Below, piece by piece: positions 25,656 through 34,492 of a stretch of DNA of 64,000 nucleotides; the first letter of the stretch is position 1; every line of letters starts with the position of its first letter. A program made the translations under genes and the position numbers. The DNA lies in contig NZ_JBLZHU010000009.1 in the NCBI RefSeq assembly GCF_048892425.1, forward strand, positions 1 to 64,000, in the 5' to 3' direction. The notes below the pieces were generated by a model. That model did not search any database. It was not told the origin of the DNA and saw only the letters and a list, made by a program, of their open reading frames with translations. The DNA is from Pacificispira sp002696645. Lineage in GTDB: Bacteria > Pseudomonadota > Alphaproteobacteria > UBA8366 > Aestuariispiraceae.

Positions 25656-27107
25656 ATGGCGGACAAGACCGAGGAACTCAACGCACTCGAACAGATTATG
25701 GTCGAGGGGAAGCTGGCGCGGGACGAGGGGCAAAAGGCTTATGCCCAGGACCTGATCGGGGAGTTCATAGATTCTGTTGTTGAGTCGGGCACGGATGTGT
25801 CCAGTGACACGGTCGCGTCGATCAATCAGAAGATCGCGGAAATCGATGCGCTGATCACTGAACAGTTGAACGAAGTCATGCATCAGCCGGACTTCCAAAA
25901 GCTGGAAGCAAGCTGGCGTGGCCTGCATTTCCTGGTCATGGGAACGGAAACCGGTACCCAGCTTAAGCTGCGTGTGCTGAACACCTCTTCCAAGGACTTG
26001 CTGGCAGATCTGGAAAAGGCGGTTGAATTTGACCAGTCCGCCTTGTTCAAAATGATCTACGAAGAAGAATATGGCACATTTGGCGGCCATCCTTATAGCT
26101 GCCTGATGGCAGATTTTGAATTCGGTCGTCACCCTCAGCAATTCGCACTGATGGAAAAGCTGGCGGAAGTCGCGGCGGCAGCGCATGCGCCAATGATCGC
26201 CTCGGCGTCACCGCGCATGTTCGATATGGACAGCTTTACCGATCTGGGCACGCCGCGCGATCTCTCTAAGATCTTTGAGAGTGCCGAAATGATCAAATGG
26301 CGCAGCTTCCGCGACAGCGAAGACAGCCGCTATATGGTGCTGACGCTGCCCCATACGCTGATGCGTTTGCCCTATGGCCCCAATACGGTACCGGTTGAAG
26401 GCATCGATTTCGCAGAAGATGTCGACGGGCGCGATCATTCCAAATATCTGTGGGGCAGTGCCGCCTGGGCGATGGCTCAGCGTATCACCAATGCGTTCTC
26501 GCTGTATGGCTGGACGGCGGCAATTCGCGGTGTTGAAGGCGGTGGTGTGGTCAAGGGCCTGCCGACCCATACCTTCAAGACTGATGAGGGCGATATTGCC
26601 CTGAAATGTCCGACGGAAATTGCCATTACCGATCGCCGTGAAAAGGAATTGTCGGATCTTGGCTTTATTGCCCTATGTCACTGTAAGGGAACGGACTATG
26701 CCGCATTCTTTGGTGGTCAGACAGTTCAGAAACCCAAGAAGTACAATCTGGACTCCGCCAATGCCAATGCGGCCCTGTCGGCACGCCTGCCTTACATCAT
26801 GGCGGCCTCTCGCTTCGCCCATTACATGAAGGCGATTATGCGCGACAAGGTCGGCAGCTTCCTGACCGCAGCCAATGTTGAAGAATATCTGAACACCTGG
26901 ATCGCGAACTACGTGCTGCTGACCGATGATGCGCCCCAGAATACCAAGGCACGGTTCCCCTTGCGGGAAGCGCGGGTTGATGTTCGCGAAATTCCGGGCA
27001 AGCCGGGGGCGTACAATGCGACGGTATTCCTGAAGCCGCATTTCCAGTTGGAAGAACTGACCGCATCGGTTCGCCTGGTCGCGGAACTGCCGCCGCCTGC
27101 TGCTTAA
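25656..27107 (+). CDS. tssC: Type VI secretion sheath large subunit TssC (VipB)
   Basis: 483 residues, standard length. Recognisable blocks: DALITEQLNEVMHQPDFQKLEASWRGLHFLV, EEYGTFGGHPYSCLMADFEF, MALTLPHTLMRLPYG-type core (VLTLPHTLMRLPYGPNTV), and ARFPLREARVDVREIPGKPG at the C-terminus. Forms the outer contracted sheath with TssB. AAGGGGAATTAGG precedes the ATG; 84 bp after tssB. Confidence 0.95.
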   Translation: MADKTEELNALEQIMVEGKLARDEGQKAYAQDLIGEFIDSVVESGTDVSSDTVASINQKIAEIDALITEQLNEVMHQPDFQKLEASWRGLHFLVMGTETGTQLKLRVLNTSSKDLLADLEKAVEFDQSALFKMIYEEEYGTFGGHPYSCLMADFEFGRHPQQFALMEKLAEVAAAAHAPMIASASPRMFDMDSFTDLGTPRDLSKIFESAEMIKWRSFRDSEDSRYMVLTLPHTLMRLPYGPNTVPVEGIDFAEDVDGRDHSKYLWGSAAWAMAQRITNAFSLYGWTAAIRGVEGGGVVKGLPTHTFKTDEGDIALKCPTEIAITDRREKELSDLGFIALCHCKGTDYAAFFGGQTVQKPKKYNLDSANANAALSARLPYIMAASRFAHYMKAIMRDKVGSFLTAANVEEYLNTWIANYVLLTDDAPQNTKARFPLREARVDVREIPGKPGAYNATVFLKPHFQLEELTASVRLVAELPPPAA

Positions 27108-27188
27108 TTGAATGATCGGGTTGTTTGGCCCGGGACACGCGGCGGCGGATGCCACCGCATCGACACGATGAGATAAGGAAAAGGCGCA

Positions 27189-27680
27189 ATGGACGTATTG
27201 GTCATTAAAATCGACGGGGTCGAAGGTGAGGCGACCTTAGAAGGCTTTGAAAAGCAAATCATGTGCCTGGCCTTCAGTCATTCGGTGCACAATCACCTGC
27301 ATACCGATGTATCCAATGTTGGGCGCGCCCGTGGTCGTGTGGAACACAGTGATTTCACGATCACCAAATATGCCGACAAGTCTTCTCCCCTGCTGAATTA
27401 CAAATGCTGCATCGGCGCGAATTTGGGCCAGGTGACATTCACGGTGCTGCGCGCCTCTGGTGAGAAGGCGCATGTCCCTCAAATGATCTATACGCTGGAA
27501 AACACCATGGTCTCCAATGTCTCCATCGGGGGCGGCGGCGATGACACGCCGGTTGAAACTGTCAGCCTGAACTATACCAAGATCAAATGGGAAGTGAAGG
27601 TTCAGTCGGAAGACATGAAGGAACCAGGGTCCATCGCGTCCGAATGGGATGTGACCGTAAACAAGGGTGCGGATGCGTAA
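27189..27680 (+). CDS. hcp: Type VI secretion tube protein Hcp (TssD)
   Basis: 163 residues, the usual Hcp size. Begins MDVLVIKIDGVEGEATLEG and has HTDVSNVGRARGRVEHSDFTITKYADKSSPLL and SVSIGGGGDDTPVETVSLNYTKIKWEV-type blocks of the Hcp beta-barrel. Hexameric rings form the inner tube and act as effector carriers. 81 bp after tssC. Confidence 0.95.
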   Translation: MDVLVIKIDGVEGEATLEGFEKQIMCLAFSHSVHNHLHTDVSNVGRARGRVEHSDFTITKYADKSSPLLNYKCCIGANLGQVTFTVLRASGEKAHVPQMIYTLENTMVSNVSIGGGGDDTPVETVSLNYTKIKWEVKVQSEDMKEPGSIASEWDVTVNKGADA

Positions 27681-27820
27681 CGCCCACCAGAGCAAATCCC
27701 GAGACAACGGAATCGTTTGCGAGGACGTATTTGCTGAAAAAATAAATGGTTAGAGTGTCATGTGTGAGCTTATGCGAACGCATGATGCTCTAGCCGATCA
27801 GGCACGGATGGGACTGGGTA

Positions 27821-28429
27821 ATGGGCGCTGCCTTAAATGAAAATGTCGAGTGGAGAAATGTTCCAGCCAATGTGCGCAGAACCTTCAAGGGGAAAAAAGC
27901 GCGGCGTATCCTGTTGAAGGCGAACACCACCGTTTTCACCCTGTCCAAGCATGCAAACTTCCATCATGGCGCACAGTATGGTGTGCCGGTATTGTGGTCC
28001 CCGTATAAGCCGCTGAAGTCTGATCCAGGCTTTGATGCGCGCCACAAACTGGCATCGGCATCGGGCGGTCAGTCGCGCCGGGATATCTTCAGGGGCATTT
28101 CGGCCTATTCTGGTTCGAAGGTTGGTGATCGCTATGCCGTGGCCATAAAGCTGCGGGTACCGGTTTGGGGCTTTATAGGGGAAATTGAGCCTGTCGGCCT
28201 GGGGGCGGCTGCGATCAAGCAGCCTGGGTCCATGGCGGGAGGTGGCGGGATTGGCGGCGCTGCATCTCTGTCAGCCGGATTGATGTCCTTTGGCGCGATG
28301 GGTGGTTCTTCGGCGAACGCGTCCAGTAATTCCGGTTCTGCGCACAGCTTCTTGCAAATATACATTCCGGGTCTTGATCCGGGGGTGTCGATGAAGCGCA
28401 TTAAAGCGCACGACCTTATCGTAGCCTGA
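27821..28429 (+). CDS. Uncharacterised protein inside the T6SS cluster
   Basis: 202 residues. The N-terminal part is basic (RRTFKGKKARRILLKANTTVFTL) followed by mixed alpha/beta (KHANFHHGAQYGVPVLWSPY). A Gly/Ala/Ser-rich stretch at about 150-178 (contains GGGGIGGAA) splits it from a C-terminal segment IYIPGLDPGVSMKRIKAHDLIV. No signal peptide or family recognised. Located between hcp and tssE, where accessory or effector genes are often found. The upstream gap after hcp is 140 bp, so it may have its own promoter. Confidence 0.5.
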   Translation: MGAALNENVEWRNVPANVRRTFKGKKARRILLKANTTVFTLSKHANFHHGAQYGVPVLWSPYKPLKSDPGFDARHKLASASGGQSRRDIFRGISAYSGSKVGDRYAVAIKLRVPVWGFIGEIEPVGLGAAAIKQPGSMAGGGGIGGAASLSAGLMSFGAMGGSSANASSNSGSAHSFLQIYIPGLDPGVSMKRIKAHDLIVA

Positions 28430-28449
28430 CGTCTGGAAAGGGGGAGAGC

Positions 28450-28923
28450 ATGCGATCCCTCCGCACGAAAAAGGGGGCCTTGGCCCCACTGTTTGACCGT
28501 CTGACAGACGATGATCCAGGTGTTCCCAATGAACCTGTGCCCCGGCGATATCTTGACCTGGATGGGCTTGCAGACTCCGTGCGCGGCGAGATTCACACCC
28601 TGTTGAACACGCGCTGTGGTTGGAGCGAATCAGAGATAGATTATGATAATCGGGGCGTGCCAGATTATGGCCTGATTGATCTTGCTCATCTGTTCACAGC
28701 AAACCCTCGGGATCGTGACAAGGTCGCGCGCCATGTGGCCCGCACCATCGCCGCCTATGAACCCAGGATGACCCGTGTGAATGTTGTTGTCGAAGCTATT
28801 CAAAAAGAAACCGGCCAACTGAGCCTGCGCATCGAAGGGGGGCTGAAATTTGGTGATGTGATCGAACCGATTTCCTTCCCCTTGAAGATCGATGGCGGTG
28901 GGCATGACGGGAGTGGGTATTGA
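28450..28923 (+). CDS. tssE: Type VI secretion baseplate protein TssE (gp25-like)
   Basis: 157 residues. The gp25/lysozyme-like core is visible: RRYLDLDGLADSVRGEIHTLLNTRCG and YGLIDLAHLFT, then IAAYEPRMTRVNVVVE. TssE is a wedge component of the baseplate that starts sheath polymerisation. Its TGA overlaps the tssF ATG by one base. Confidence 0.9.
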   Translation: MRSLRTKKGALAPLFDRLTDDDPGVPNEPVPRRYLDLDGLADSVRGEIHTLLNTRCGWSESEIDYDNRGVPDYGLIDLAHLFTANPRDRDKVARHVARTIAAYEPRMTRVNVVVEAIQKETGQLSLRIEGGLKFGDVIEPISFPLKIDGGGHDGSGY

Positions 28924-30740
28924 TGGCCGGTAAGTCCACACGCGATGCCCTGTTAGGGCATTATCAGCGGGAATTAGGATATCTGCGCCGCATGGGCAAT
29001 GCGTTTGCAGAGACCTATCCCAAGATTGCCGGTCGATTGGAATTTGGCGGCTCTGAATCCGCTGACCCCCATGTCGAGCGCTTGATTGAGAGTTTCGCGT
29101 TTCTGACCGGACGCATTCAGCAGAACATTGATGCCGAATTTCCGCAGATCCCCCAGGCCTTGTTGGGCATTCTGTATCCACAATTTGTTGATCCGATTCC
29201 GTCCATGACCATTGCGCGTTTCAATGTCGATAGCGCGCGGGGCAAGATGACCAGCGGCTATAATGTGCCCAAAGGCAGTGATCTCTATGCGACTGCGCCA
29301 AATGGGATGAGCTGTCGCTTCAGAACGGTTTATCCGGTCGAACTGTGGCCCATTTCAGTTACTCAGGCCGGAATAGAATCAACAGATCGCTATGACTTTC
29401 TGGATGCGCAGACGGATGTGAATGCCGTGTTGCGATTGCGGATTACGGCAGAGGCCGACCCGCTGCGCGCGTTGGAAATGGATCGGTTGCGGTTCCATAT
29501 CCATGCCGACCGGGTATTGGCCGACAGTTTGTATGAATTATTGTTCGTGAATGCAAAAGGCGTCGCACTGATCGCAGATGGGGAAACGAAGAAGCCTGTC
29601 ATGCTAGGGCCTGCGGCGATCAGCCCTGTCGGGTTCGAACGCGATGAAGCCGTAATCGATGTACCCGGTCACGGACAACCAGCTTATCATTTGTTGCGGG
29701 AGTATTTCACCTTCTCAGAGAAATTCCTGTATTTCGATATCGATGGTCTGGCCTCGGCGCAGGCGGATCAGGTATTGGATATCTTGATTTTGCTGGATGT
29801 GCCGCCGCCGCGCAGCGTAACGGTGGAGCCGGGGAATTTTCAGCTATTCACAACGCCCATCGTCAATCTGTTCAGCAAGACGTCAGAGCCGATCCGCATT
29901 GATGGGCGGGAGTCTGAATATCGACTTGTCGGGGATCGTCGGCGCGAACTGACGACGGAAATCCACTCTATCCGCTCTGTCACTGCCAGCAATCAGGAAC
30001 AGGCGGATGCGTTCCGGGTGGAACCGTTCTTTTCCTTCAATCATGCCGCATACAGCCGCAATTCCCGTGCCTTCTGGTATGCAAGGCGGGATATGACCGG
30101 CCAGTCTGATATGCCCGGCACCGATATCTATCTAAGTTTTGTCGATCTGGACTATCGCCCGACGATGCCCGCGACGACGACCCTGTTTGCCCATACCTGG
30201 TGCACCAATCGTGGATTGGCTGAGCAATTGCGCCCCGGTGCGATTTTGCAGACAGAAATGGGGGCCCCGGTCTCTGGCATCACGGCATTGTACAAACCAA
30301 CGCCCCAGATTGAGCCACCGATTGGGGGAGAGACCCTGTGGCGCCTGGTGTCGCATCTGTCCCTGAACTATCTGTCCCTCAGTCAGTTTGAAGGATCGCT
30401 GACGGCGTTACAGGAAATATTGCGTTTATATGCCAATGACAGAACGGCGGGTACGGAACAACAGATCAACGGCATTGTGGATATGCAATGTCGTCGCGCT
30501 GTCGCCCGCATGGGACCGGATGCCTGGCGCGGCTTTGCCCGGGGGGTTGAGGTCATCCTGACGGTTGATGAACGTGCCTATGTCGGGTCCAGCGCGATCC
30601 TGCTGGCCTCGGTTCTGGACAGGTTTTTGGGGCTGTATGCCTCGGTCAATTCATTCTCTAAATTATCCGTGCAATCCGTTCAACGAGAAGGGGTCTGGAA
30701 GGAATGGCCAGCAAGAGCCGGCGATCAGTTCCTCCTCTGA
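28923..30740 (+). CDS. tssF: Type VI secretion baseplate protein TssF
   Basis: 605 residues from ATG 28923 (a TTG one codon earlier is rejected). Starts MAGKSTRDALLGHYQRELGYLR, with SFAFLTGRIQQNIDAEFPQIPQALLGILYPQF, the highly conserved TssF beginning. With TssG and TssK it forms the wedge. The C-terminus overlaps the tssG start by 37 bp. Confidence 0.93.
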   Translation: MAGKSTRDALLGHYQRELGYLRRMGNAFAETYPKIAGRLEFGGSESADPHVERLIESFAFLTGRIQQNIDAEFPQIPQALLGILYPQFVDPIPSMTIARFNVDSARGKMTSGYNVPKGSDLYATAPNGMSCRFRTVYPVELWPISVTQAGIESTDRYDFLDAQTDVNAVLRLRITAEADPLRALEMDRLRFHIHADRVLADSLYELLFVNAKGVALIADGETKKPVMLGPAAISPVGFERDEAVIDVPGHGQPAYHLLREYFTFSEKFLYFDIDGLASAQADQVLDILILLDVPPPRSVTVEPGNFQLFTTPIVNLFSKTSEPIRIDGRESEYRLVGDRRRELTTEIHSIRSVTASNQEQADAFRVEPFFSFNHAAYSRNSRAFWYARRDMTGQSDMPGTDIYLSFVDLDYRPTMPATTTLFAHTWCTNRGLAEQLRPGAILQTEMGAPVSGITALYKPTPQIEPPIGGETLWRLVSHLSLNYLSLSQFEGSLTALQEILRLYANDRTAGTEQQINGIVDMQCRRAVARMGPDAWRGFARGVEVILTVDERAYVGSSAILLASVLDRFLGLYASVNSFSKLSVQSVQREGVWKEWPARAGDQFLL

Positions 30741-31774
30741 TCGAGGAATTGCGCGACCGTCCCTATCGCTTTGATTTCTATCAGGCGGTGCGGACGACAG
30801 AATTGATGCGCGGTGTCGGGATTGATCCCGACAGCGAATTCGTTCCCGTGGGGGAGGGGTCGGACCCCCGCAGGGAAGCGGTGCATTTCAATGCCGACCC
30901 CTCGCTGGCTTTTCCACCCAGTTCTATTAAATCCTACCATCCGCAATCGCTGGACAAGCCTGATGAAATGATGATCCGGTTCATGGGGCTGGCCGGGGCG
31001 ATGGGACCCTTGCCGCGCCCTCTGACAGAACGGTTGATCCAGCGCGTTTCAAAGAAAGATACGGCCTGGCGGGCATTTCTGGATATCTTCAACCATCGTC
31101 TGGCCTCCCTGATGGTGCGGGTGCGCAAGGCGCATCGGATTGGGCTGGACACGCGCCCCCCCCATCGAACCCTGATCGCAAAATTCCTGCGCAGCTTTAT
31201 CGGCCTTGGCACTGATGGTCTGGACGAGCGGATGTCGGTCAGCGATCGCTCCTTGTTGCGCTATGCCGGTCTATTGGTGCATCGCCCCCGCACCGCGTTG
31301 GGGCTGCAAAGCATGGTGGCGGATTATTATGGGCTGCCGGTCAAGGTGAAACAGTTCGTTGGTGATTGGGTGCGCCTGGAACCCGGTCAGGAAACTGTCA
31401 TAGGGGGGCGTCTGGGCGGTCTGTCCGGGCGCAACAATGCGTTGGGGACAGCGGCGTTTCTGGGCAGTCGCTATTGGGACCAGCAATCCGGATTGGAGTT
31501 GCAAATCGGCCCGCTGGACCGTGAAACTTTTGAAAGCTTCCTTCCCGGCGGGGCCTGTCATCGACCGCTTTTGTCCATGGTCATGTTCTATGTTTCGCCG
31601 GAATACAATTTTTCCGCTCGCCTGATCGCCCAACAGGATGCGGTGCCAGCCAGCCGCCTGGGCGGGGATTTACGACTGGGATGGACCAGTTGGCTGCGCA
31701 GCACGCCCTCAGAAGCCCCGGATTCCCAGGTCATGATTAAGGTCCGCGGCCATGAGGCATTGCGGAGTGTCTAG
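30704..31774 (+). CDS. tssG: Type VI secretion baseplate protein TssG
   Basis: 356 residues, starting MASKSRRSVPPLIEELRDRPYRFDFYQAVR, the TssG form. Contains EAVHFNADPSLAFPPSSI, LGGRNNALGTAAFLGSRYWDQQ and a C-terminal WTSWLRS. It closes the visible T6SS cluster; its stop is 3 bp inside the convergent hydrolase gene. TssK, TssJ, TssL, TssM, TssA, ClpV, VgrG and PAAR genes are not present here. Confidence 0.92.
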   Translation: MASKSRRSVPPLIEELRDRPYRFDFYQAVRTTELMRGVGIDPDSEFVPVGEGSDPRREAVHFNADPSLAFPPSSIKSYHPQSLDKPDEMMIRFMGLAGAMGPLPRPLTERLIQRVSKKDTAWRAFLDIFNHRLASLMVRVRKAHRIGLDTRPPHRTLIAKFLRSFIGLGTDGLDERMSVSDRSLLRYAGLLVHRPRTALGLQSMVADYYGLPVKVKQFVGDWVRLEPGQETVIGGRLGGLSGRNNALGTAAFLGSRYWDQQSGLELQIGPLDRETFESFLPGGACHRPLLSMVMFYVSPEYNFSARLIAQQDAVPASRLGGDLRLGWTSWLRSTPSEAPDSQVMIKVRGHEALRSV

Positions 31775-32670
31775 CACTTAAAGAATTTTTCAAACGCCGC
31801 CAGGGTGTCGGTCGGATTTTCTTCTGCCAGGAAATGGCCGGATTCGATTGCATGACCTTCGGGGACGACAGCACGGTCGCGCCAAGTTTCCAGGACATCA
31901 TAATGCGTGTGCATCGGGGCTTTCGCACCCCATAGGACCAGCAGGGGGCAGGTGATTTTCTGGTCCAGATCCGCTTCGTCATGGATCAAGTCAATTCCGG
32001 CCCCGGCGCGGTAATCCTCGCAACTGGCATGGATGACGGCAGGGTTGGAAAAGGCGGCTTCGTATTCCGCCTGGGCGGTGGGGTCAAAAAAGCTCAGGCC
32101 ACTTTGGCTCAATCCGCCCGCCTTATGGCGGAAATAATAGACCGGATCCGCACCGATCAGGGTTTCCGGATAGGGTGCAGGCTGGGCCAGAAAATACCAG
32201 TGATAATAGGCCTGGGCGACGGCCTGGGTCGCGGTCTTAAACAGGGTGCGCGTCGGGATAATATCCAGCACCGCTGCACGGATCACAGCATCAGGATGGT
32301 CCAGGCACAGCCGGTGCGTCACGCGCCCCCCGCGATCATGCCCCGCGACCTGAAACTGGTCATGACCCAGTTGCGCCATCAGGGCCACCATATCCGCCGC
32401 AACCGCCCGTTTGGAATAGGGCAGGTGATCGGCATCTGTTTCTGGGGTGTCGGATGCACCATAACCGCGCAGATCCGGACAGATGACGGTGAAATTGCGC
32501 GCCAGGGGACCGGCAATCTTGTGCCACATCGCGCCTGTCTGGGGATAGCCATGCAGCAGCAGTAAGGGGGGGCCATTGCCCCCAATGCGGCAATTCAAGG
32601 TCACGTTATCTGCAAGACTGTGTGAAACAGTTATCCGGTCTTCACGAAAGCCAGGGAACAGATCTGTCAT
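31771..32670 (-). CDS. Alpha/beta hydrolase, fluoroacetate/haloacetate dehalogenase-like
   Basis: 299 residues. Nucleophile elbow VAGHDRGGRV with D112 in place of Ser, R113 and R116, exactly the haloacetate-dehalogenase pattern, plus the oxyanion HGYPQ (40-44). The catalytic His is in the ESGHFLAEE block near 280. Enzymes of this type cleave C-F or C-Cl bonds of haloacetates or act as epoxide/haloacid hydrolases. The substrate is not certain. It heads leftward and follows a 3-bp overlap with tssG. Confidence 0.8.
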   Translation of the reverse strand: MTDLFPGFREDRITVSHSLADNVTLNCRIGGNGPPLLLLHGYPQTGAMWHKIAGPLARNFTVICPDLRGYGASDTPETDADHLPYSKRAVAADMVALMAQLGHDQFQVAGHDRGGRVTHRLCLDHPDAVIRAAVLDIIPTRTLFKTATQAVAQAYYHWYFLAQPAPYPETLIGADPVYYFRHKAGGLSQSGLSFFDPTAQAEYEAAFSNPAVIHASCEDYRAGAGIDLIHDEADLDQKITCPLLVLWGAKAPMHTHYDVLETWRDRAVVPEGHAIESGHFLAEENPTDTLAAFEKFFKC

Positions 32671-32688
32671 TATTCATCCCTTTCCAGA

Positions 32689-33633
32689 TCACAATTTGGC
32701 AGGTTTCGCGCGCCCGCTATTGGCCAGCATCAGGCCGGGTAAAACAAAGGCGGCCCCGATCCAATGATAGATCTGGGGTACTTCACCCAGCAACAGCCAT
32801 GCAAGACCTGCGCTGTATAGCGGCATCATGTACAAAAACAGACTTGTGCGGCTGGCCCCCAATGTCCGCTGAACAAATCCATGCAGCTGATAGGCCCCAA
32901 AGGAGGCGAAGACCGCCAGTATCGCAACCCATCCAAAGACATCCCAACCCCAGTCGGGAGATTGACCCTGCATTGTTTCCCAGACCGTGAAGGGGGCCAG
33001 GATAATGATCCCGGCCAGGACGATGGCACCAAGGCGTGTTGTCAGACCCATTTCACTGGGGCGGTGGCGCAGCAGAACTGAATACAGCGCCCAACTGATC
33101 ATGGAGGCCAGAATCCAGATGTCGCCTTCTGTAAACGATAGGGACAGGAGGACATTTAAATCCGCACGGGTAATAATAATCATGACCCCGGTCAGGCTCA
33201 GAATCATCCCCACAATGCCCAGGCGGCGGACCTGTTCCTTATAAATCAAGGCCGATAGCAATGTGATCAGAACGGGAGAGGCGGAATAGATCAGGCCGAT
33301 ATTAACCGCTGATGTGGTATCCGCTGCGATGTAAACAAAGGCCCCGCATATCCCCATACCAAGGCCACCCAGAACCAGCAGGTCTTTCCATTCCCGCATA
33401 ATGGCACCCCGTCGCACCCATAACCGCCCCCCAACAAGGGGCAGCAACAGCAGGAAGGTTGCCACCCAGCGCAGGAAGGCGAGATGCACCGGCGGGATGA
33501 AATCCGCCGTCGCCTTTGCAACCAGGATATTGGTGGCAAAGAAGATGGGAACGACAAATAACAGGATGGTTGCCAGACGTTCGTCAGAAAGGCCCGGAAT
33601 GATACCTGTGGGGGGATGGATTCTATCGGTCAT
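32689..33633 (-). CDS. DMT family transporter (EamA)
   Basis: 314 residues with ten hydrophobic helices and two EamA repeats, including FLRWVATFLLLLP and the signature SALIYKEQVRRLGIVGMILSLTGVMII. Substrate not predictable; family members export amino acids, nucleotides or metabolites. It lies 18 bp upstream of the hydrolase gene on the same strand. Confidence 0.85.
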   Translation of the reverse strand: MTDRIHPPTGIIPGLSDERLATILLFVVPIFFATNILVAKATADFIPPVHLAFLRWVATFLLLLPLVGGRLWVRRGAIMREWKDLLVLGGLGMGICGAFVYIAADTTSAVNIGLIYSASPVLITLLSALIYKEQVRRLGIVGMILSLTGVMIIITRADLNVLLSLSFTEGDIWILASMISWALYSVLLRHRPSEMGLTTRLGAIVLAGIIILAPFTVWETMQGQSPDWGWDVFGWVAILAVFASFGAYQLHGFVQRTLGASRTSLFLYMMPLYSAGLAWLLLGEVPQIYHWIGAAFVLPGLMLANSGRAKPAKL

Positions 33634-33720
33634 TGCATCTGTTTACAGGCATTTACCGCGATGCAAAAGCGCCGATGGTTCCTTGGATTTGTGTGCGCCG
33701 GGAACACATCGCGCCCCGGC

Positions 33721-34467
33721 TCAAGCAAATCGATCTGGGTAATCCGTGAAGATCGTCTCGCATCCCAGGGCGAACAGACGCTCCGCGTCGGCTGGGTCAT
33801 TGACGGTATAGACGCGAAATGGGACGCCAGCATCCCGGAATGCAGCGGCTTGGCGGTCACTTAACTTCTTGGCGCTGACATGGGCAGCGGACGCGCCTAA
33901 ACGCATGTGATGGTCGTGCCAGTCTTCGGGAATGTTCCACCACAGGATGGCCCGGTCTACCTGTGGGGCGATCTTCATTGCTTCCTCCAGGGCGTCAAGA
34001 GAGAAGGAGGAGAGCAGGGCTGGCGGCAGGCTGGCTGGCCACAATTGGGCTGTTTGGGCCGCAACGACCTGTCCGGTGCGGCGTTCATGACCGGTGACGG
34101 GCTTGATTTCCACATTCGCCCCCAGCCCCAGCGATGTCAGTTCTGCGATGGTCTGATCAAAACTGGGAATAGCGGTCCCTTTAAATTCTGGCCCAAACCA
34201 TGCCCCCGCATCCAACCGACGCAATTCGACGAAGGATTTTTCTGACACCAGCCCTGTGCCGTTTGTAGTCCTGTCCAGCGTATCGTCGTGATGCAGCACG
34301 ACCACCTCGTCCATTGACAGCATGCAGTCGAATTCAACCCAGCGCGCGCCAAGCTCTTTGGCCTTCTTTAATCCCGGAATTGTATTTTCGGGGGCATGGG
34401 CTGCGGCCCCGCGATGACCAATCATGCGGGGAACATCCGTGCGGGGGGCTGTGGAATTAGATGTCAT
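33721..34467 (-). CDS. ugpQ: Glycerophosphodiester phosphodiesterase
   Basis: 248 residues. GDPD catalytic signature GHRGAAAHAPENT (H18, R19, E27), then VEFDCMLSMDEVVVLHHDDTLDRTTNGTG, and a C-terminal VYTVNDPADAERLFALGCETIFTDYP. Hydrolyses glycerophosphodiesters to glycerol-3-phosphate. No signal peptide is seen, so it is cytoplasmic like UgpQ. It is 25 bp from the sulfatase-like gene and likely in one operon. Confidence 0.9.
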   Translation of the reverse strand: MTSNSTAPRTDVPRMIGHRGAAAHAPENTIPGLKKAKELGARWVEFDCMLSMDEVVVLHHDDTLDRTTNGTGLVSEKSFVELRRLDAGAWFGPEFKGTAIPSFDQTIAELTSLGLGANVEIKPVTGHERRTGQVVAAQTAQLWPASLPPALLSSFSLDALEEAMKIAPQVDRAILWWNIPEDWHDHHMRLGASAAHVSAKKLSDRQAAAFRDAGVPFRVYTVNDPADAERLFALGCETIFTDYPDRFA

Positions 34468-34492
34468 TTAAGAACCTTACTGTTATGGCTGC

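Noticed and set aside
25053..31774. A phage tail or extracellular contractile injection system
   Set aside because: TssB, TssC, Hcp, TssE, TssF and TssG sequences are those of T6SS; there are no phage tail-tube, tape-measure or AAA-type eCIS genes.
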